From Erwinia sp. SLM-02 (GTDB taxonomy: Bacteria > Pseudomonadota > Gammaproteobacteria > Enterobacterales > Enterobacteriaceae), in the NCBI RefSeq assembly GCF_037450285.1, contig NZ_JAQISN010000001.1, positions 2,666,001 to 2,730,000 of the forward strand: a DNA stretch of 64,000 nucleotides, in the 5' to 3' direction. Both the position numbers and the translations under genes were made by a program. The stretch's first letter is position 1. Each line of letters begins with the position of its first letter. Positions 43,562 to 52,646 of the stretch are shown here, one piece after another. The notes under the pieces are model-generated. The model searched no databases. It was not told the DNA's origin and saw only the letters and a list, made by a program, of their open reading frames with translations.

Positions 43562-45088
43562 ATGCCAATATCCCATAAAAGTACGCCTAAACCGCAGGAA
43601 CTTGCCGCTATCGACCTCGGTTCGAACAGTTTTCACATGGTGATTGCCCGCGTAGTGGACGGTGCCATGCAGGTTCTGGGTCGCCTGAAGCAGCGGGTCC
43701 ATCTGGCCGATGGCCTGGACAGCAATAACGTGCTGAGTGAAGAGGCGATCCAGCGTGGCCTGAGCTGCCTCGCGCTGTTTGCAGAACGCCTGCAGGGTTT
43801 CAGCCCGAGCAACGTGACCATTGTTGGCACGCATACGCTGCGCCAGGCGGTTAACGCCGAGGATTTCCTGCAGCGCGCGGCGGAAGTGATCCCCTACCCG
43901 ATTGAAGTCATTTCGGGCCATGAAGAAGCCCGCCTGATCTTTATGGGTGTGGAACACACCCAGCCGGAAAAAGGCCGCAAGCTGGTCATCGACATCGGCG
44001 GCGGCTCAACCGAGATGGTCATTGGTGAAGACTTTGAGCCAAAGCTGGTAGAAAGCCGCCGTATGGGCTGCGTCAGCTTTGCCAACCTCTATTTCCCCGG
44101 TGGCACCATCAGCAAAGAGGCCTTCCGCCGCGCGCGGCTGGCAGCGGCGCAGAAGCTGGAAACCCTGGCCTGGCAGTATCGCCTGATGGGCTGGCAGTAT
44201 GCGCTGGGCGCATCCGGCACCATTAAAGCCGCCTGCGAAGTGCTGGTGGCGATGGGCGAGAAGGACAAGCTGATCACCCCTGAACGGCTGGAAAAGCTGT
44301 ATGACGAGGTCATCAAGCATAAATCTTTCGATGCTCTGAGCCTGCCGGGGCTGTCAGAAGAACGCAAAGGGGTCTTCGTTCCCGGCCTGGCAATCCTCTG
44401 CGGCGTCTTTGACGCGCTGGCGATCCGTGAACTACGGCTTTCCGACGGTGCGCTGCGTGAAGGCGTGCTGTACGAGATGGAAGGCCGCTTCCGCCATCAG
44501 GATATTCGCAGCCGCACGGCGCAGAGCCTGGCCAACCATTATGCTATCGACAGCGATCAGGCCCGTCGTGTGCTGGAAACCACGGAGCAGCTGTTTGAAC
44601 AGTGGCGCGAACAGAACCCGAAGCTGGAAAATCCTCAGCTGGCCGCGCTGCTGAAGTGGGCTGCGATGCTGCACGAGGTGGGGCTGACCATTAACCACAG
44701 CGGTATGCATCGCCATTCGGCGTATATCCTGCAAAATACCAATATGCCCGGGTTTAACCAGGATCAACAATCGTTGCTGGCAACGCTGGTACGCTTCCAC
44801 CGCAAGGCGGTTAAAGTGGACGAAATGCCACGCCTGACGCTGTTCAAACGCAAACAGTTCCTGCCGCTGGTCTTCCTGCTGCGCCTTGGGACATTGTTGA
44901 ACAATCAGCGCCAGGCCACCACCCGCCCCAGCGATCTGCAGTTACAAACTGATGACGGTCACTGGACGCTGACGTTCCCGCGTGATTACTTCAGCCAGAA
45001 CAACCTGGTTCAGCTGGATCTTGAGCGCGAGCAGAGCTACTGGAACGACGTTACCGGCTGGCAGCTGACGATCCAGGAAGAGCAGTAA
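43562..45088 (+). CDS. ppx: Exopolyphosphatase Ppx
   Basis: This 508-residue enzyme of the ASKHA fold removes phosphate from polyphosphate ends. Conserved blocks include AIDLGSNSFHMVIARV, the P-loop LVIDIGGGSTEMVIG, the catalytic Glu in SGHEEARLIF and a C-terminal HD-like region with AAMLHEVGLTINHSGMHRHS. It lies nine bases after ppk with no clear ribosome site, suggesting coupling; the same two-gene operon exists in E. coli (513 residues). Confidence 0.97.
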   Translation: MPISHKSTPKPQELAAIDLGSNSFHMVIARVVDGAMQVLGRLKQRVHLADGLDSNNVLSEEAIQRGLSCLALFAERLQGFSPSNVTIVGTHTLRQAVNAEDFLQRAAEVIPYPIEVISGHEEARLIFMGVEHTQPEKGRKLVIDIGGGSTEMVIGEDFEPKLVESRRMGCVSFANLYFPGGTISKEAFRRARLAAAQKLETLAWQYRLMGWQYALGASGTIKAACEVLVAMGEKDKLITPERLEKLYDEVIKHKSFDALSLPGLSEERKGVFVPGLAILCGVFDALAIRELRLSDGALREGVLYEMEGRFRHQDIRSRTAQSLANHYAIDSDQARRVLETTEQLFEQWREQNPKLENPQLAALLKWAAMLHEVGLTINHSGMHRHSAYILQNTNMPGFNQDQQSLLATLVRFHRKAVKVDEMPRLTLFKRKQFLPLVFLLRLGTLLNNQRQATTRPSDLQLQTDDGHWTLTFPRDYFSQNNLVQLDLEREQSYWNDVTGWQLTIQEEQ

Positions 45089-45111
45089 CCCACCCGGTTA
45101 CAGCTTTTGTG

Positions 45112-45139
45112 GGGTTCAGGCTGGCCTGAACCCTTTTTT
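45112..45139 (+). terminator. Terminator of ppk-ppx
   Basis: GGGTTCAGG (45112-45120), loop CTGG, CCTGAACCC (45125-45133) and six Ts make a strong terminator 24 bases past the ppx stop. Confidence 0.95.
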
Positions 45140-45160
45140 ACGGATAGAAGAATCAACACG

Positions 45161-45763
45161 ATGACAAGACCCGATAATTTCTTTACGGAAACGTACCAGC
45201 TTACCCCGCCCCACTCTGAGGTCGTTGCCGCTCTGCCGTATCTTGACGGCGGATCCGCGCTGGATGTGGGCTGCGGCAACGGTCGCAACAGTCTGTACCT
45301 CAACAATCGCGGCTTTGACGTCACAGCATGGGATAAAAACCCCGCCAGCCTGGCGCGTTTAAATGAGATTATTACCGCTGAAAATCTGACCGGCATCCTC
45401 ACCGCCGAGCACGATCTCAACACCCTGCGTTTCAACGGTTCCTACAACATGGTGCTGTCGACGGTGGTGATGATGTTTTTACAGCCGGAAACCATCCCGC
45501 AGCTGATTGCGGATATGCAGGCCAGCACGACGCGGGACGGTTTTAACCTGATCGTCGCCGCCATGGATACCCCTGATTATCCCTGCACCCTCGGTTTTCC
45601 GTTCGCCTTCAAATCCGGTGAGCTGAGCGACTACTACCGTAAATGGCACATCATCAAGTACAACGAAAACGTCGGTCAGCTGCATAAAACCGACGAAAAC
45701 GGCCAGCGTATTTCGCTGCGCTTTGCGACCATCCTGGCGCAGAAAGCGAGCGTGAAAGACTGA
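45161..45763 (+). CDS. tehB: SAM-dependent methyltransferase TehB
   Basis: This 200-residue class I methyltransferase gives tellurite tolerance in E. coli by methylating tellurite. The SAM motif is ALDVGCGNGRNSLYL; further blocks are VTAWDKNPASLARL, STVVMMFLQPETIP, VAAMDTPDYPCTLGFPFAFK and VGQLHKTDENGQRISLRFAT, near identical to E. coli TehB (197). The ATG at 45161 begins at the conserved region; an upstream frame would run through the ppx terminator. Its TGA touches the pdeF stop on the other strand. tehA is not adjacent. Confidence 0.93.
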   Translation: MTRPDNFFTETYQLTPPHSEVVAALPYLDGGSALDVGCGNGRNSLYLNNRGFDVTAWDKNPASLARLNEIITAENLTGILTAEHDLNTLRFNGSYNMVLSTVVMMFLQPETIPQLIADMQASTTRDGFNLIVAAMDTPDYPCTLGFPFAFKSGELSDYYRKWHIIKYNENVGQLHKTDENGQRISLRFATILAQKASVKD

Positions 45764-47995
45764 TTACCGCGCATCATCCGGGGCCGTGACCAGATTGTCC
45801 AACGGCTCCGGAATGCCAATAACAAACCCCTGCAGATAATCCACGCCAAGCTTACGCAGCGCCATGGCAACTTCATGCGTTTCCACATATTCAGCGACGA
45901 TCTGCATACGTTTTAAGCGCGCGACCACGCAGATTGACTCAATGATTTGGTAATCCAGGCTGCTCTGCAGCATATTGCGCACAAAGCTGCCGTCGATTTT
46001 CAGCATATCCACCTGTACCTGCTTCAGACGGGAGTAGCTGGCATAGCCGGTACCAAAATCATCGATCGCCACCCGGCATCCCAGCTGGCGTAGCTGCGCA
46101 ATACTGCGATTCCCCCAGCTGTAGTCACTGAGCATCGGCGACTCGGCAACTTCAATAATCAACTGCCAGGGTTCGATGTTGCTGGCCTTGAGGCGTGCGG
46201 AGATTTCTGCCGCCAGCTGAGGTCGGCACAGCGTGGCCGCAAACAGGTTCACCGCAAAGCGGATCCCGGGTAACTGCACGCGATGCCGATCGATAAATGC
46301 CAGTACCTGATCCAGGACCAGCTGATCGACCTCCCACGTCAGGCCGAATTCCTGTATCACCGGGATAAACTGCGCGGGTTTAAGATGCTCCCCCTGCGAA
46401 TTCACCATCCGCAGCAGAATTTCATGGTAGTCGTCGCCTCGCATCCCGCGGATTTTCTGCGTCATCAGATAAAATCGGCCGTTCTGCATCGCCAGCTGAA
46501 TATCCTGCAGCATCGCCAGTTTTTCCGTGAGCTGGCGCTGTACCGGCACCGTGTCCTTTTGCTGCAGATTTTCCGCGTGCCCGCTGTGCAGCGCGACTTC
46601 CGCCATCGCGCTCATTTCGCCCAGCAGCTCATAGAGGAAGTTGACCGGTGGCATCACGCTGCAGTAACTGATGCCCACATCAGGGTGAATAGGCAGGCCG
46701 TCCCAGCTCAGATGATAATCTTTCAGCCGGGTTTCCAGGCTTTCGATACGCGCCAGGCTCGCGGCGTGTTCCAGCCTCAGCGCGAGGTCAAACCCGGGAA
46801 GCTGGTAGACGTTTTCCGAAGCCAGCAGCCAGGGTTTTAAATGCTCAGCAAGACTGCGCTTGTATTGAATGCGCAGCTGCAGGCCATAGGTCCGGCTCAG
46901 GCGATCGAGGTCGGGGATGCGCAGAAAACACAGCACGGCCCCGGTATTGTGGGCCAGATCCTGACTGAGGGCGCGCACGTTCGGTAAGCCAATCACCGGA
47001 TCGGTCAGCGCCATACGGCGGGCTTTGTCCAGCAGCCGCCGCTGTCGCGTGCTGATGGCCGACATCAGCATAATGGTCAGCGTAAAGACCAGCAGATTCG
47101 CGGAGATGACGGCAAGATGATATCCCTCCGTGCTCGGGCTTAGATAGCGGTCGCGAAGCTGATAAAGCACGATAAGCAGGACGCCCCAGCTTAGCGAGGT
47201 AAACAGATAGCCGAATCGCGTGGCGGCCCACAGCATCAGGGGAAGCAGCAGTGGAATGCCGTAATCGGTGGTTAACAGATTTTCCTGCGTGTTGTGAAAC
47301 TGGGTCAGCATCAGCAGCAAAAACAGAACCAGGCTCAGCCAGAGCATCCACTCCCTGAAGGTGACGCTGGAAGCAAACTGATTGCGGCAGCGTCGGCGGA
47401 GCGTGTAAAAGAAAAGGGGATTACGCACCATACGCAGCGCAAAATAAAACAGCTGTGCGGTGGCCAGCAGAGCCAGCATCGCAGACTGATAATTCAGCAA
47501 TGTATGGATGGAAAACAGGTTGTTGGAGAATATCGAATTATTCAACGGCAAAATATTCATCGGCGTGACGATTTGCATCAGCACGATAAACAGCGTGGGC
47601 ATGGCAAATGCCAGCCAGAAAAGCCGTACCGCCACCGTCCGCATTTCCCCAATCTCTCCCCGCCAGCGGCGGTTTGACTGCAGGGTGTATCCCCCCCAGC
47701 ACATGGACAGCGTGATCAGAAAAACGGAAATAATAGTGACCGCCTGCAGCGGCGTGTAGCGATGAAAATAGTGCCAGCACAGGGCAATGGCGATGCCGGG
47801 CAGGGCTGCCCAATTGAAGACCATCAGTAACGCTATCATCAACGCCAGAGGCAGATATATCAGGTAGACATACCCTTCCGGAAGCCATAAACGAACGGAA
47901 AGCGCAGAGGCCAGAGGCAGCGTGACCAGTGATAACAGCAGAGGTAATCCCCAAAATCGGGCGGAAAAATTTTTAATAAAAACGGATTTCTTCAT
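45764..47995 (-). CDS. pdeF: Cyclic-di-GMP phosphodiesterase PdeF (YfgF)
   Basis: This 743-residue protein matches E. coli PdeF (747). The N-terminal half has eight or more membrane helices of the MASE1 type. A degenerate GGDEF domain follows: the loop reads GFDLALRL rather than GGDEF. The C-terminal EAL domain has EILLRM (E-I-L in place of E-A-L, as in E. coli), NLFAATLC, EVAESP, IDDFGTGYASYSRL and LKIDGSFVRNM. Catalytic residues appear intact, so c-di-GMP hydrolysis is expected. It is convergent with tehB and divergent from yfgG. Confidence 0.95.
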   Translation of the reverse strand: MKKSVFIKNFSARFWGLPLLLSLVTLPLASALSVRLWLPEGYVYLIYLPLALMIALLMVFNWAALPGIAIALCWHYFHRYTPLQAVTIISVFLITLSMCWGGYTLQSNRRWRGEIGEMRTVAVRLFWLAFAMPTLFIVLMQIVTPMNILPLNNSIFSNNLFSIHTLLNYQSAMLALLATAQLFYFALRMVRNPLFFYTLRRRCRNQFASSVTFREWMLWLSLVLFLLLMLTQFHNTQENLLTTDYGIPLLLPLMLWAATRFGYLFTSLSWGVLLIVLYQLRDRYLSPSTEGYHLAVISANLLVFTLTIMLMSAISTRQRRLLDKARRMALTDPVIGLPNVRALSQDLAHNTGAVLCFLRIPDLDRLSRTYGLQLRIQYKRSLAEHLKPWLLASENVYQLPGFDLALRLEHAASLARIESLETRLKDYHLSWDGLPIHPDVGISYCSVMPPVNFLYELLGEMSAMAEVALHSGHAENLQQKDTVPVQRQLTEKLAMLQDIQLAMQNGRFYLMTQKIRGMRGDDYHEILLRMVNSQGEHLKPAQFIPVIQEFGLTWEVDQLVLDQVLAFIDRHRVQLPGIRFAVNLFAATLCRPQLAAEISARLKASNIEPWQLIIEVAESPMLSDYSWGNRSIAQLRQLGCRVAIDDFGTGYASYSRLKQVQVDMLKIDGSFVRNMLQSSLDYQIIESICVVARLKRMQIVAEYVETHEVAMALRKLGVDYLQGFVIGIPEPLDNLVTAPDDAR

Positions 47996-48307
47996 TTATG
48001 TAAGATGCTTTTTAACGTGCTGTGCAGGTTTTAAAAGTTTCGATAACAATAAGACACGTCGATGATAATGAATAATGTCCTGATGCTATTGTAGGTTGAA
48101 ATACTCATTCCTGGTTGATGGCTGTCAATCTTACTACAACTCCCCTTCCGGATAGTTGATTCTGTCCATGAATTCGTATGCAAATGCCTGAAATTTTTTT
48201 ACCGGCCTCACTGCGGTGCCCGCAGTCATTGACGTTAACGTCCCGCTGTGTCTAAATTAATCATCGCCCGTCAGGGGCATTACTGGATCAACTGCGTGCA
48301 TAACGCT
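47996..48307. other. Divergent region between pdeF and yfgG
   Basis: No gene is supported, though an in-frame GTG at 48248 could extend yfgG. A 7-bp hairpin with a three-base loop (48210-48226, ACTGCGG/CCGCAGT) is followed by a 12-base palindrome GACGTTAACGTC (48231-48242). Confidence 0.5.
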
Positions 48308-48478
48308 ATGTCATTTCGAAAACGTCAAAAAACCGGAACAATGACCCGTATCATCCTGTTTGTCAGCTTTATCATTTTGATAGGCCGGCTGATATACGTG
48401 GTGCCTGGTGCGATTGAACACCATCAGCAGAAAAAAGCGGCGCCTGCCACGTCCGTCAGCGCCGTAAAAGATAATTAG
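48308..48478 (+). CDS. yfgG: Small membrane protein YfgG (DUF2633)
   Basis: This 56-residue protein aligns with E. coli YfgG (63 residues). It starts with a basic segment (MSFRKRQKTGTMTR), has one membrane helix (IILFVSFIILIGRLIYVV) and continues with HHQQKKAA. The position beside pdeF is the same as in E. coli. Its function is not well established; metal-stress involvement has been reported in E. coli. An upstream GTG at 48248 would add 20 unconserved residues. Confidence 0.82.
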   Translation: MSFRKRQKTGTMTRIILFVSFIILIGRLIYVVPGAIEHHQQKKAAPATSVSAVKDN

Positions 48479-48598
48479 CCGCATCCGGGCGGTAAACCCG
48501 GCAGGCTGCCGTTTGCGTCTGCCGCTTCCTCAGCGCCTTATATCGACTAAGCTGTAACCTCACATTGCCTGTTCATCCGCCAGATTAAAGGACGTTGT

Positions 48599-50032
48599 AT
48601 GTCAGCCCTTTCTCATGTTCAACAACTGGCTGAAATTCGTGGCCGCCTTTTAAACCTGCTGCTTAACGATAAAGATCTGGTTGATACGCTGCTGGGCCAC
48701 CCCCTGCAGGAGTCAGCGGCCGAAGCCGAAGCTCACCGCGAACAAATCAACGAAATCAAGCACACCCTGCCCCTGCTCCACGCCGCCGATATTGCCGACC
48801 TGCTGGAAGCCCTGCCGGGGGAAGAGCGTCTGGCCCTGTGGAGCCTGATTGGCAATGACCGGCGCGGTCAGGTGCTGGTTGAAGTCTCTGAAAGCGTCTG
48901 GGAAAGCCTGATTGAGGAGATGAGCGACCGCGATCTCCTGCGGGCTATTGAACCGCTGGATATTGACGATCAGGCCTATCTGGCGCGATATCTGTCCCGC
49001 GACTTAACCGGCCGCCTGCTGACCTCGCTTAACCCCAGCCTGCGCTCGCGGGTGCTGGACGTTATGCACTTCGATCGCGATCGCGTTGGCCGGATTATGG
49101 ACTTTAATCTGGTCACGGTGCGTTCGGATATCACCCTTGCCACCGTACAGCGATTCTTACGGCGAAGGAAAATCATCCCTGAAGGCACGGATAAGCTTTT
49201 TGTTACCGACAAAAATAACACCCTGCAGGGCGAGCTGCCGCTCACCGAAATTTTGCTTAACACGCCGGATAAAAAAGTGCTTGAGGTGATGAACGACAGT
49301 CCGACCACCTTCCTGATTGATGACAAGGCCGAAGATGCGGCGGGCGCCTTCGAGCGATATAACCTGATTTCCGCCGCCGTCATTGATGCGAAAGGCAAAC
49401 TCATCGGGCGCGTTACCGTTGAAGATGTGATTGACCTGGTCAACGATGAAAACGACAGCAATATTCGTAAAATGGGGGGCGTTAACCCGGATGAGGATGT
49501 CTTTGCGCCGGTAAGAAAAGCCGTGCGTAACCGCTGGACCTGGCTGGCAGTCAACCTGTGTACTGCATTTATCGCCTCGCGGGTGATTGGCCTGTTCGAG
49601 GACACCATTTCCCAGCTGGTAGCGCTGGCCACGCTGATGCCTATCGTCGCCGGGATCGGCGGTAATACCGGTAATCAGACGATAACCATGATCGTCCGCG
49701 CCCTGGCGCTACACCAGGTTGAACCCGGCAACTTCTCCTTCCTGATTGGTCGTGAACTGGGCGTCGCGCTGATTAACGGCGTGTTCTGGGGCGGGATTAT
49801 GGGCGGCGTCACCTGGGCCATGTACGGCAATGCGGCGCTGGGCGGGGTGATGATGCTGGCGATGGTGCTGAATCTGCTGCTTGCGGCACTGATGGGCGTT
49901 CTGATCCCGCTGCTGATGACCAAACTCAAACGCGATCCCGCCGTGGGTTCCAGCGTGCTGATTACCGCACTGACCGACACCGGCGGCTTCTTTATCTTCC
50001 TCGGACTCGCCACCCTCTTTCTTCTGCATTAA
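48599..50032 (+). CDS. mgtE: Magnesium transporter MgtE
   Basis: This 477-residue transporter has an N-terminal MgtE domain (TLPLLHAADIADLLEALPGE through DRVGRIMDF), two CBS domains (about 160-285) that sense magnesium, and a five-helix membrane domain. The membrane part carries NRWTWLAVNLCTAF, the pore signature MPIVAGIGGNTGNQT and DTGGFFIFLGLATLFL. AAGGA lies upstream of the ATG. E. coli lacks mgtE; here it is inserted after yfgG. A GC-rich hairpin follows. Confidence 0.95.
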   Translation: MSALSHVQQLAEIRGRLLNLLLNDKDLVDTLLGHPLQESAAEAEAHREQINEIKHTLPLLHAADIADLLEALPGEERLALWSLIGNDRRGQVLVEVSESVWESLIEEMSDRDLLRAIEPLDIDDQAYLARYLSRDLTGRLLTSLNPSLRSRVLDVMHFDRDRVGRIMDFNLVTVRSDITLATVQRFLRRRKIIPEGTDKLFVTDKNNTLQGELPLTEILLNTPDKKVLEVMNDSPTTFLIDDKAEDAAGAFERYNLISAAVIDAKGKLIGRVTVEDVIDLVNDENDSNIRKMGGVNPDEDVFAPVRKAVRNRWTWLAVNLCTAFIASRVIGLFEDTISQLVALATLMPIVAGIGGNTGNQTITMIVRALALHQVEPGNFSFLIGRELGVALINGVFWGGIMGGVTWAMYGNAALGGVMMLAMVLNLLLAALMGVLIPLLMTKLKRDPAVGSSVLITALTDTGGFFIFLGLATLFLLH

Positions 50033-50038
50033 GCCTTC

Positions 50039-50061
50039 GCCCCCGGTTCTCTCTCGGGGGC
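50039..50061 (+). terminator. Possible terminator of mgtE
   Basis: GCCCCCG (50039-50045) pairs with CGGGGGC (50055-50061) seven bases after the stop. A U run is absent. Confidence 0.5.
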
Positions 50062-50294
50062 AGTCCCATTTCTCACCTTAAAACTGTTATAAAATGATAA
50101 TTAATGGTCTGTAATGTGACATATCACGCAGATCAAATTCATCTTCGCCGTTAATCTAACAAAAAATAACAAAGCTTCACCATTATTAACGTTCCCGCTC
50201 GCCGGACAGAAGATGCGCCGCCGCTGTTGTAACGTCGTTTCATTACCTGAAGAACGGATTTTCCTCTGACTCTTCCCTACACGAAGGATGAATT

Positions 50295-51614
50295 ATGAAT
50301 ATGCATACATCGGCACCGCCGCTCAGCAGCCATATCAGCGATCGGGAGGAAAATGCGTGGAAACGAGCGGTCTGGCGTATTCTGCCCATCCTGATGATCA
50401 GCTATATCTTTGCTTATCTCGATCGTATCAACGTCGGCATTGCCAAGCTGCAAATGTCGAACGACCTGTCATTCTCTGAAACCGTTTACGGTTTAGGCGC
50501 CGGGATCTTCTTTATCGGCTTCTTTTTCTTCCAGGTACCCAGCAATATTGTGCTGCAGCGCTTTGGCGCGCGCCGCCTGCTGGCCGCGCTGCTGGCCTGC
50601 TGGGCTCTGATTGCTCCGCTTACTGCACTGGTCACCACGCCGTTTCAGTTTTATGCCGTGCGCTTTATGCTGGGCCTGACGGAATCGGGATTCTACCCTG
50701 GCGTTATCCTGTACCTCTCTTTCTGGTTCCCGTCTTACCGTCGCGGGAAAATGTTCGCGCTGTTTGCGGCTGCCGTTCCGCTTTCCGGTCTGCTGGGCGG
50801 TCCGATTTCGGGCTGGATTATGGAACATTTCCACAATATGCACGGGCTTGCAGGCTGGAAATGGCTGTTTATCCTGCAGGGCACCCCGTCGCTGCTGGTG
50901 GGCCTGCTGGTATTAAAACTGCTGCCCGATCGCATTAACGATGCCAAATGGCTCAGTGCGGAGGAGAAAGCCATCATGAACGCCCGCGTGCAGGAAGACG
51001 CGGTGGAGGATTCACCCGTTGAGCAGGCCAGCCTTGGCGCGGTGCTGCGCAACGGCAAACTGTGGCTGCTGACGCTGATCTACTTCTGCCTGATCGCCGG
51101 TTTCTATACCGTCAGTTTCTGGCTGCCAACGCTGGTGCGCAACGCCGGGGTTGAGGACGTCTTCACGGTTGGCCTGCTGACGGCGATCCCCTACGCCGCC
51201 GCCATTGTCACCATGATTGTCGCCTCCCGCAGTGCCGATAAGCACCGTGAACGCCGCTGGCATCTGGCCGTGATTGCCATTATGAGCGGCGTGGGGATGG
51301 TCATTTCCGCGCTGTACGCCGACAACCTGTGGATAGCCATGTTCGGCCTGACCCTGGGGGCGGCCGGTGGCCTGAGTACGCTGCCGCTGTTCTGGAGCCT
51401 GCCGACGGCCTTCCTCGGCGGTACGATGGCAGCCGTGGGCATCGCCCTGATTAACTCCTTTGGTAACCTGGCGGGCTTTGTTGCGCCTTACCTGATGGGA
51501 TTCCTGACCGACCTGACTCATTCGACCCTGACCGGCATGCTGATTATCTCCTGCACGCTGTTTGTTGGCGCTGCGGCGATCTTCCTGATCCCCGGCCGTG
51601 TTGTTAACCGCTAA
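50295..51614 (+). CDS. MFS transporter, anion:cation symporter (sugar acid) family
   Basis: This 439-residue carrier of the major facilitator family has twelve membrane helices and the marks of the anion:cation symporter group: ISYIFAYLDRINVGIAKLQM in TM1, GFFFFQVPSNIVLQRFGARR in the TM2-3 loop and RFMLGLTESGFYPGVILYLSF in TM4. Members import organic anions such as tartrate, glucarate or phthalate. The ATG has AAGGA upstream. The next gene, 17 bases later, is a DenD-type dehydrogenase, so a four-carbon sugar acid such as D-erythronate is a reasonable guess for the substrate. Confidence 0.88.
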   Translation: MNMHTSAPPLSSHISDREENAWKRAVWRILPILMISYIFAYLDRINVGIAKLQMSNDLSFSETVYGLGAGIFFIGFFFFQVPSNIVLQRFGARRLLAALLACWALIAPLTALVTTPFQFYAVRFMLGLTESGFYPGVILYLSFWFPSYRRGKMFALFAAAVPLSGLLGGPISGWIMEHFHNMHGLAGWKWLFILQGTPSLLVGLLVLKLLPDRINDAKWLSAEEKAIMNARVQEDAVEDSPVEQASLGAVLRNGKLWLLTLIYFCLIAGFYTVSFWLPTLVRNAGVEDVFTVGLLTAIPYAAAIVTMIVASRSADKHRERRWHLAVIAIMSGVGMVISALYADNLWIAMFGLTLGAAGGLSTLPLFWSLPTAFLGGTMAAVGIALINSFGNLAGFVAPYLMGFLTDLTHSTLTGMLIISCTLFVGAAAIFLIPGRVVNR

Positions 51615-51631
51615 TTTTAACGAGGCAAATT

Positions 51632-52609
51632 ATGAATATCGTCATCACCGGTGCCGCCGGGTTCCTGGGAAAAAAACTGGTTAAGGCGCTGCTGGCGAAA
51701 GGCTCACTGCTTAACCGTCAGGGGCAGCCGCAGGACATTACACGGATCACCGCTTTTGATATCACCCCGCTGACCGGCATTAACGATCCGCGCCTGCACG
51801 TTGTCTGCGGCGATATCAGTAACCCGACCGAGCTGGCTAACCTGATAGGTGAGCAGACCGACAGCGTGTTCCATCTGGCGGCCATTGTTTCCGGCCAGGC
51901 CGAACAGGACTTCGATCTCGGCATGAAAATCAACGTCGACGCCGCTCGTCAGATTATGGAACGCCTGCGCGCTTTACCGCAGCGTATTCGCCTGGTCACC
52001 ACCAGTTCAGTGGCGGTGTTCGGGGGCAAACTGCCGGAAAAAGTTCCAGATGAGCAGGTATGGATGCCGCAAAGCTCCTACGGTACGCAGAAAGCGATGA
52101 ACGACCTGCTGCTGTCAGACTACAGCCGTCGGGGTTTCCTGGATGGTCGCAGCCTGCGTATGCCCACCATCGTCGTTCGCCCAGGTAAACCGAACGCCGC
52201 TGCATCCAGCTTTGCCAGCGGTATTATCCGTGAGCCGCTGAACGGTGAAGCGGCAAACTGCCCGGTCAGTACCGATACCCGCCTGTGGCTGATGTCGCCG
52301 GATAAAGCCGTTGCTGCGCTCATTCGCGGTCATGAACTGGACGGCGACAGGCTGGACCAGGGCCGCGTCATCAATCTGTGCGGCCTGTCGGTCACCGTCG
52401 AAACGATGATCGGTTCCCTGCGCAATATTGCCGGCGATGAGGTTGTGTCCCGCATCAGCTATCAGCCAGACCAGGCGATTATTAACATCGTTAACTCCTG
52501 GCCCGGCGATTTCCATGCCGACTACGCCCGCCGCCTCGGCTTCGAAGCGAACGCCTCTTTTGACGAAATGGTCAGGGAATATCTGGCCGAAAAAGAAGCC
52601 ACCGCCTGA
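51632..52609 (+). CDS. denD: NAD-dependent epimerase/dehydratase-type dehydrogenase, probable D-erythronate dehydrogenase DenD
   Basis: This 325-residue short-chain dehydrogenase begins with the Rossmann loop ITGAAGFLGKKLVKALL. It has VVCGDISNP and FHLAAIVSGQAEQDF, then a catalytic SSYGTQKAMNDLLLSDYSRR with the Tyr-x3-Lys pair and PTIVVRPGKPNAAASSFASG. These are the features of DenD, which oxidises D-erythronate to 2-keto-D-erythronate. The usual partners (OtnK-type kinase, OtnI-type isomerase, aldolase) are not next to it, so the exact substrate is an inference. It forms a pair with the MFS carrier and ends at a hairpin. Confidence 0.82.
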   Translation: MNIVITGAAGFLGKKLVKALLAKGSLLNRQGQPQDITRITAFDITPLTGINDPRLHVVCGDISNPTELANLIGEQTDSVFHLAAIVSGQAEQDFDLGMKINVDAARQIMERLRALPQRIRLVTTSSVAVFGGKLPEKVPDEQVWMPQSSYGTQKAMNDLLLSDYSRRGFLDGRSLRMPTIVVRPGKPNAAASSFASGIIREPLNGEAANCPVSTDTRLWLMSPDKAVAALIRGHELDGDRLDQGRVINLCGLSVTVETMIGSLRNIAGDEVVSRISYQPDQAIINIVNSWPGDFHADYARRLGFEANASFDEMVREYLAEKEATA

Positions 52610-52616
52610 TCGCATC

Positions 52617-52638
52617 GGGGCCGGTATTGACCGGCCCC
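52617..52638 (+). terminator. Hairpin after denD
   Basis: GGGGCCGGT (52617-52625) pairs with ACCGGCCCC (52630-52638) around ATTG, eight bases past the stop and just before the convergent HTH gene. No T run follows. Confidence 0.6.
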
Positions 52639-52646
52639 CTGCGGAC

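Noticed and set aside
50116..50127. GTGACATATCAC before the MFS gene as a CRP site
   Set aside because: The half-sites are spaced by four bases instead of six, so it does not fit CRP well. It may be another operator, but support is too thin.
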